Shown here: positions 12,026-12,957 of the stretch, piece after piece
How positions within the stretch are numbered: position 1 is the stretch's first letter
How the letters are laid out: each line of letters starts with the position of its first letter
Source of the DNA: Candidatus Moraniibacteriota bacterium
GTDB taxonomy: Bacteria > Patescibacteriota > Minisyncoccia > CAIUEV01
Length of the DNA: 12,957 nucleotides
Direction of reading: 5' to 3'
Assembly: GCA_016867255.1 (NCBI GenBank)
Contig: VGKB01000024.1
Location: 1-12,957, forward strand
Position numbers and translations under genes: made by a program
Notes under the pieces: generated by a model
The model's input: the letters and a program-made list of their open reading frames with translations, nothing else
What the model was told of the DNA's origin: nothing
The model's database searches: none

Positions 12026-12957
12026 TTACACAAAATCTTCCTTTTTCTTCCCCACATCAATAATAAAAGATTGCAGGCTCTTGCGCCCAATAATGACCGG
12101 GTAGCGCAAATGCTTGCGGCGGACGATAGTCACGCTGGTAGTAAGGGGAGTCTTGTCCAGAACAATCCTTGCTTCCACCATCGGGCGGATGCTGATTCCA
12201 TTGGAAGAATAAACGATTTTCACATTTTGGATAACCCTATTGCTTTTTCGGACGATTTCTTCCAAGTGCCTCTCCAAAATCCGCTTACTCTCAGCGAATT
12301 GGTACTCAATATCCCGCCCGGGGAAAATCAGCGCCCCGTGATAATGGGGAAAATACTTTTTAAAAGTTCGCAGCGCTTCCCCGTAGCCAAGCTCCGTGGC
12401 CAAATCTTCGTCAATGGAAGTGTAATAAGCGCCGGTATCCAGCTTCGCGTCAACAAAACGTTTATTACTCGGGCCTTCAATTAAGATTTTCTTGAATATT
12501 CCTACCACTCTCTTGCCCGTCATTTCTTCAATCTCTTCTTCCGTCTCTCCCCCGAAAAGATCCTGAGAAAGGCGCACCGCCCGTCTGATATTTTTAATGC
12601 TAAGCCCTCTTACTCTCTCCAGCCGCTCCCGCAGAGTTGCCCGGTTGGCGTTTTGGATGGAAAGCCCCGGGCGGGCGTTAATTTCAGCTACCACCGGTCC
12701 CTTTTCCCGATCAATCATAATATCCACCCCTAAATAGCCTAACCCGCTTGCCTTTTGGCAGGCAACTGCGATTTCCAGCGATTCCTGCCAATAAGGAACG
12801 CGAATGCCGGAAAAATTCAAACGGGAACTCGGCACGGTTTCCAATAAATAATCCTGCTGGGTGGTTAGATTGCGGGAAATCGCATAGGTGGTTACCCCCG
12901 TAGCCATATCAATGCCGGCACAGACGCCTCCCAGATGTAAATTAGCCCTTCCCTGCG
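12026..12957 (-). CDS. ATP-grasp ligase (RimK-related) fused to RimB-like retropepsin domain; 5' end missing
   Basis: The frame is open to the right edge, so the N-terminus is outside the window; 309 complete codons plus a stop are visible. An ATG at 12907 is internal: upstream codons in the same frame still match the family (QGRANLHLGGVCAGIDMATG). The first half is the end of an ATP-grasp domain of the alpha-L-glutamate-ligase-like type, with LGYLGVDIMID and the metal-binding VVAEINARPGLSIQ stretch (about 12735-12660). The second half matches PF05618/RimB-like retropepsins: FVDAKLDTGAYYTS with the catalytic-type DTGA (Asp codon 12439-12437) and RKHLRYPVIIGRKSLQSFIIDV near the end. The ligase should form amide bonds from ATP, and the retropepsin may cleave or process a similar bond. 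The substrate is unknown. It lies upstream of groEL but groEL has its own promoter. Confidence 0.85.
   Translation of the reverse strand, partial: QGRANLHLGGVCAGIDMATGVTTYAISRNLTTQQDYLLETVPSSRLNFSGIRVPYWQESLEIAVACQKASGLGYLGVDIMIDREKGPVVAEINARPGLSIQNANRATLRERLERVRGLSIKNIRRAVRLSQDLFGGETEEEIEEMTGKRVVGIFKKILIEGPSNKRFVDAKLDTGAYYTSIDEDLATELGYGEALRTFKKYFPHYHGALIFPGRDIEYQFAESKRILERHLEEIVRKSNRVIQNVKIVYSSNGISIRPMVEARIVLDKTPLTTSVTIVRRKHLRYPVIIGRKSLQSFIIDVGKKKEDFV

Noticed and set aside
12905..12907. Start codon of the ATP-grasp fusion at the ATG at 12907
   Set aside because: Conserved family residues continue upstream in the same frame to the window edge, so this Met is internal.

Overview
This window looks like bacterial chromosome, most likely from a Patescibacteria/CPR (Parcubacteria-like) genome. 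That placement is an inference: compact, somewhat divergent bacterial genes, a stripped-down ribosomal operon beginning at rpsD, a zinc-type bL28 and uS4, AT-rich gaps between GC-richer genes, and almost no Shine-Dalgarno sequences. There is no 16S gene here to test it.

Layout. (1) Positions 1-4353, minus strand: one gene train in the order rpsD (uS4), rpoA, rplQ (bL17), rplM (uL13), rpsI (uS9), rpmB (bL28), a NuoE-like [2Fe-2S] protein and the 5' part of atpG, which runs off the left edge. A good promoter candidate lies upstream of rpsD. (2) Positions 4569-6848, plus strand: a divergent class A penicillin-binding protein with glycosyltransferase and transpeptidase domains, followed by a clear intrinsic terminator. 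(3) About 6944-9900: an AT-rich accessory island. It holds a tiny zinc-ribbon ORF (minus strand, too short for routine calling). Divergent from it is a 481-aa protein that fuses a complete LexA repressor (HTH plus S24 self-cleavage domain, all key residues present) to a beta-class DNA methyltransferase. Convergent with the fusion, with zero intervening bases, is a 338-aa protein whose motif spacing resembles DHH phosphoesterases. (4) Positions 9838-10088: an inverted repeat, a REP-like palindromic repeat and a strong bidirectional terminator hairpin. (5) Positions 10162-11917, minus strand: groEL alone, without groES, under a perfect CIRCE operator. (6) Position 12026 to the right edge, minus strand: the C-terminal part of an ATP-grasp ligase related to RimK-type glutamate ligases, fused to a RimB/PF05618-like retropepsin domain.

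How the parts fit. The left third is translation, transcription and energy housekeeping; the PBP builds the cell wall; groEL is heat-shock controlled through HrcA. The most unusual element is the LexA-methyltransferase fusion island. Its architecture suggests a methyltransferase whose DNA-binding head can be cut off in response to RecA-ssDNA, perhaps coupled to a nuclease/phosphoesterase-like partner. That function is a hypothesis. The ATP-grasp/retropepsin fusion at the right edge is a second unusual architecture: a peptide ligase and a putative aspartic peptidase in one chain.
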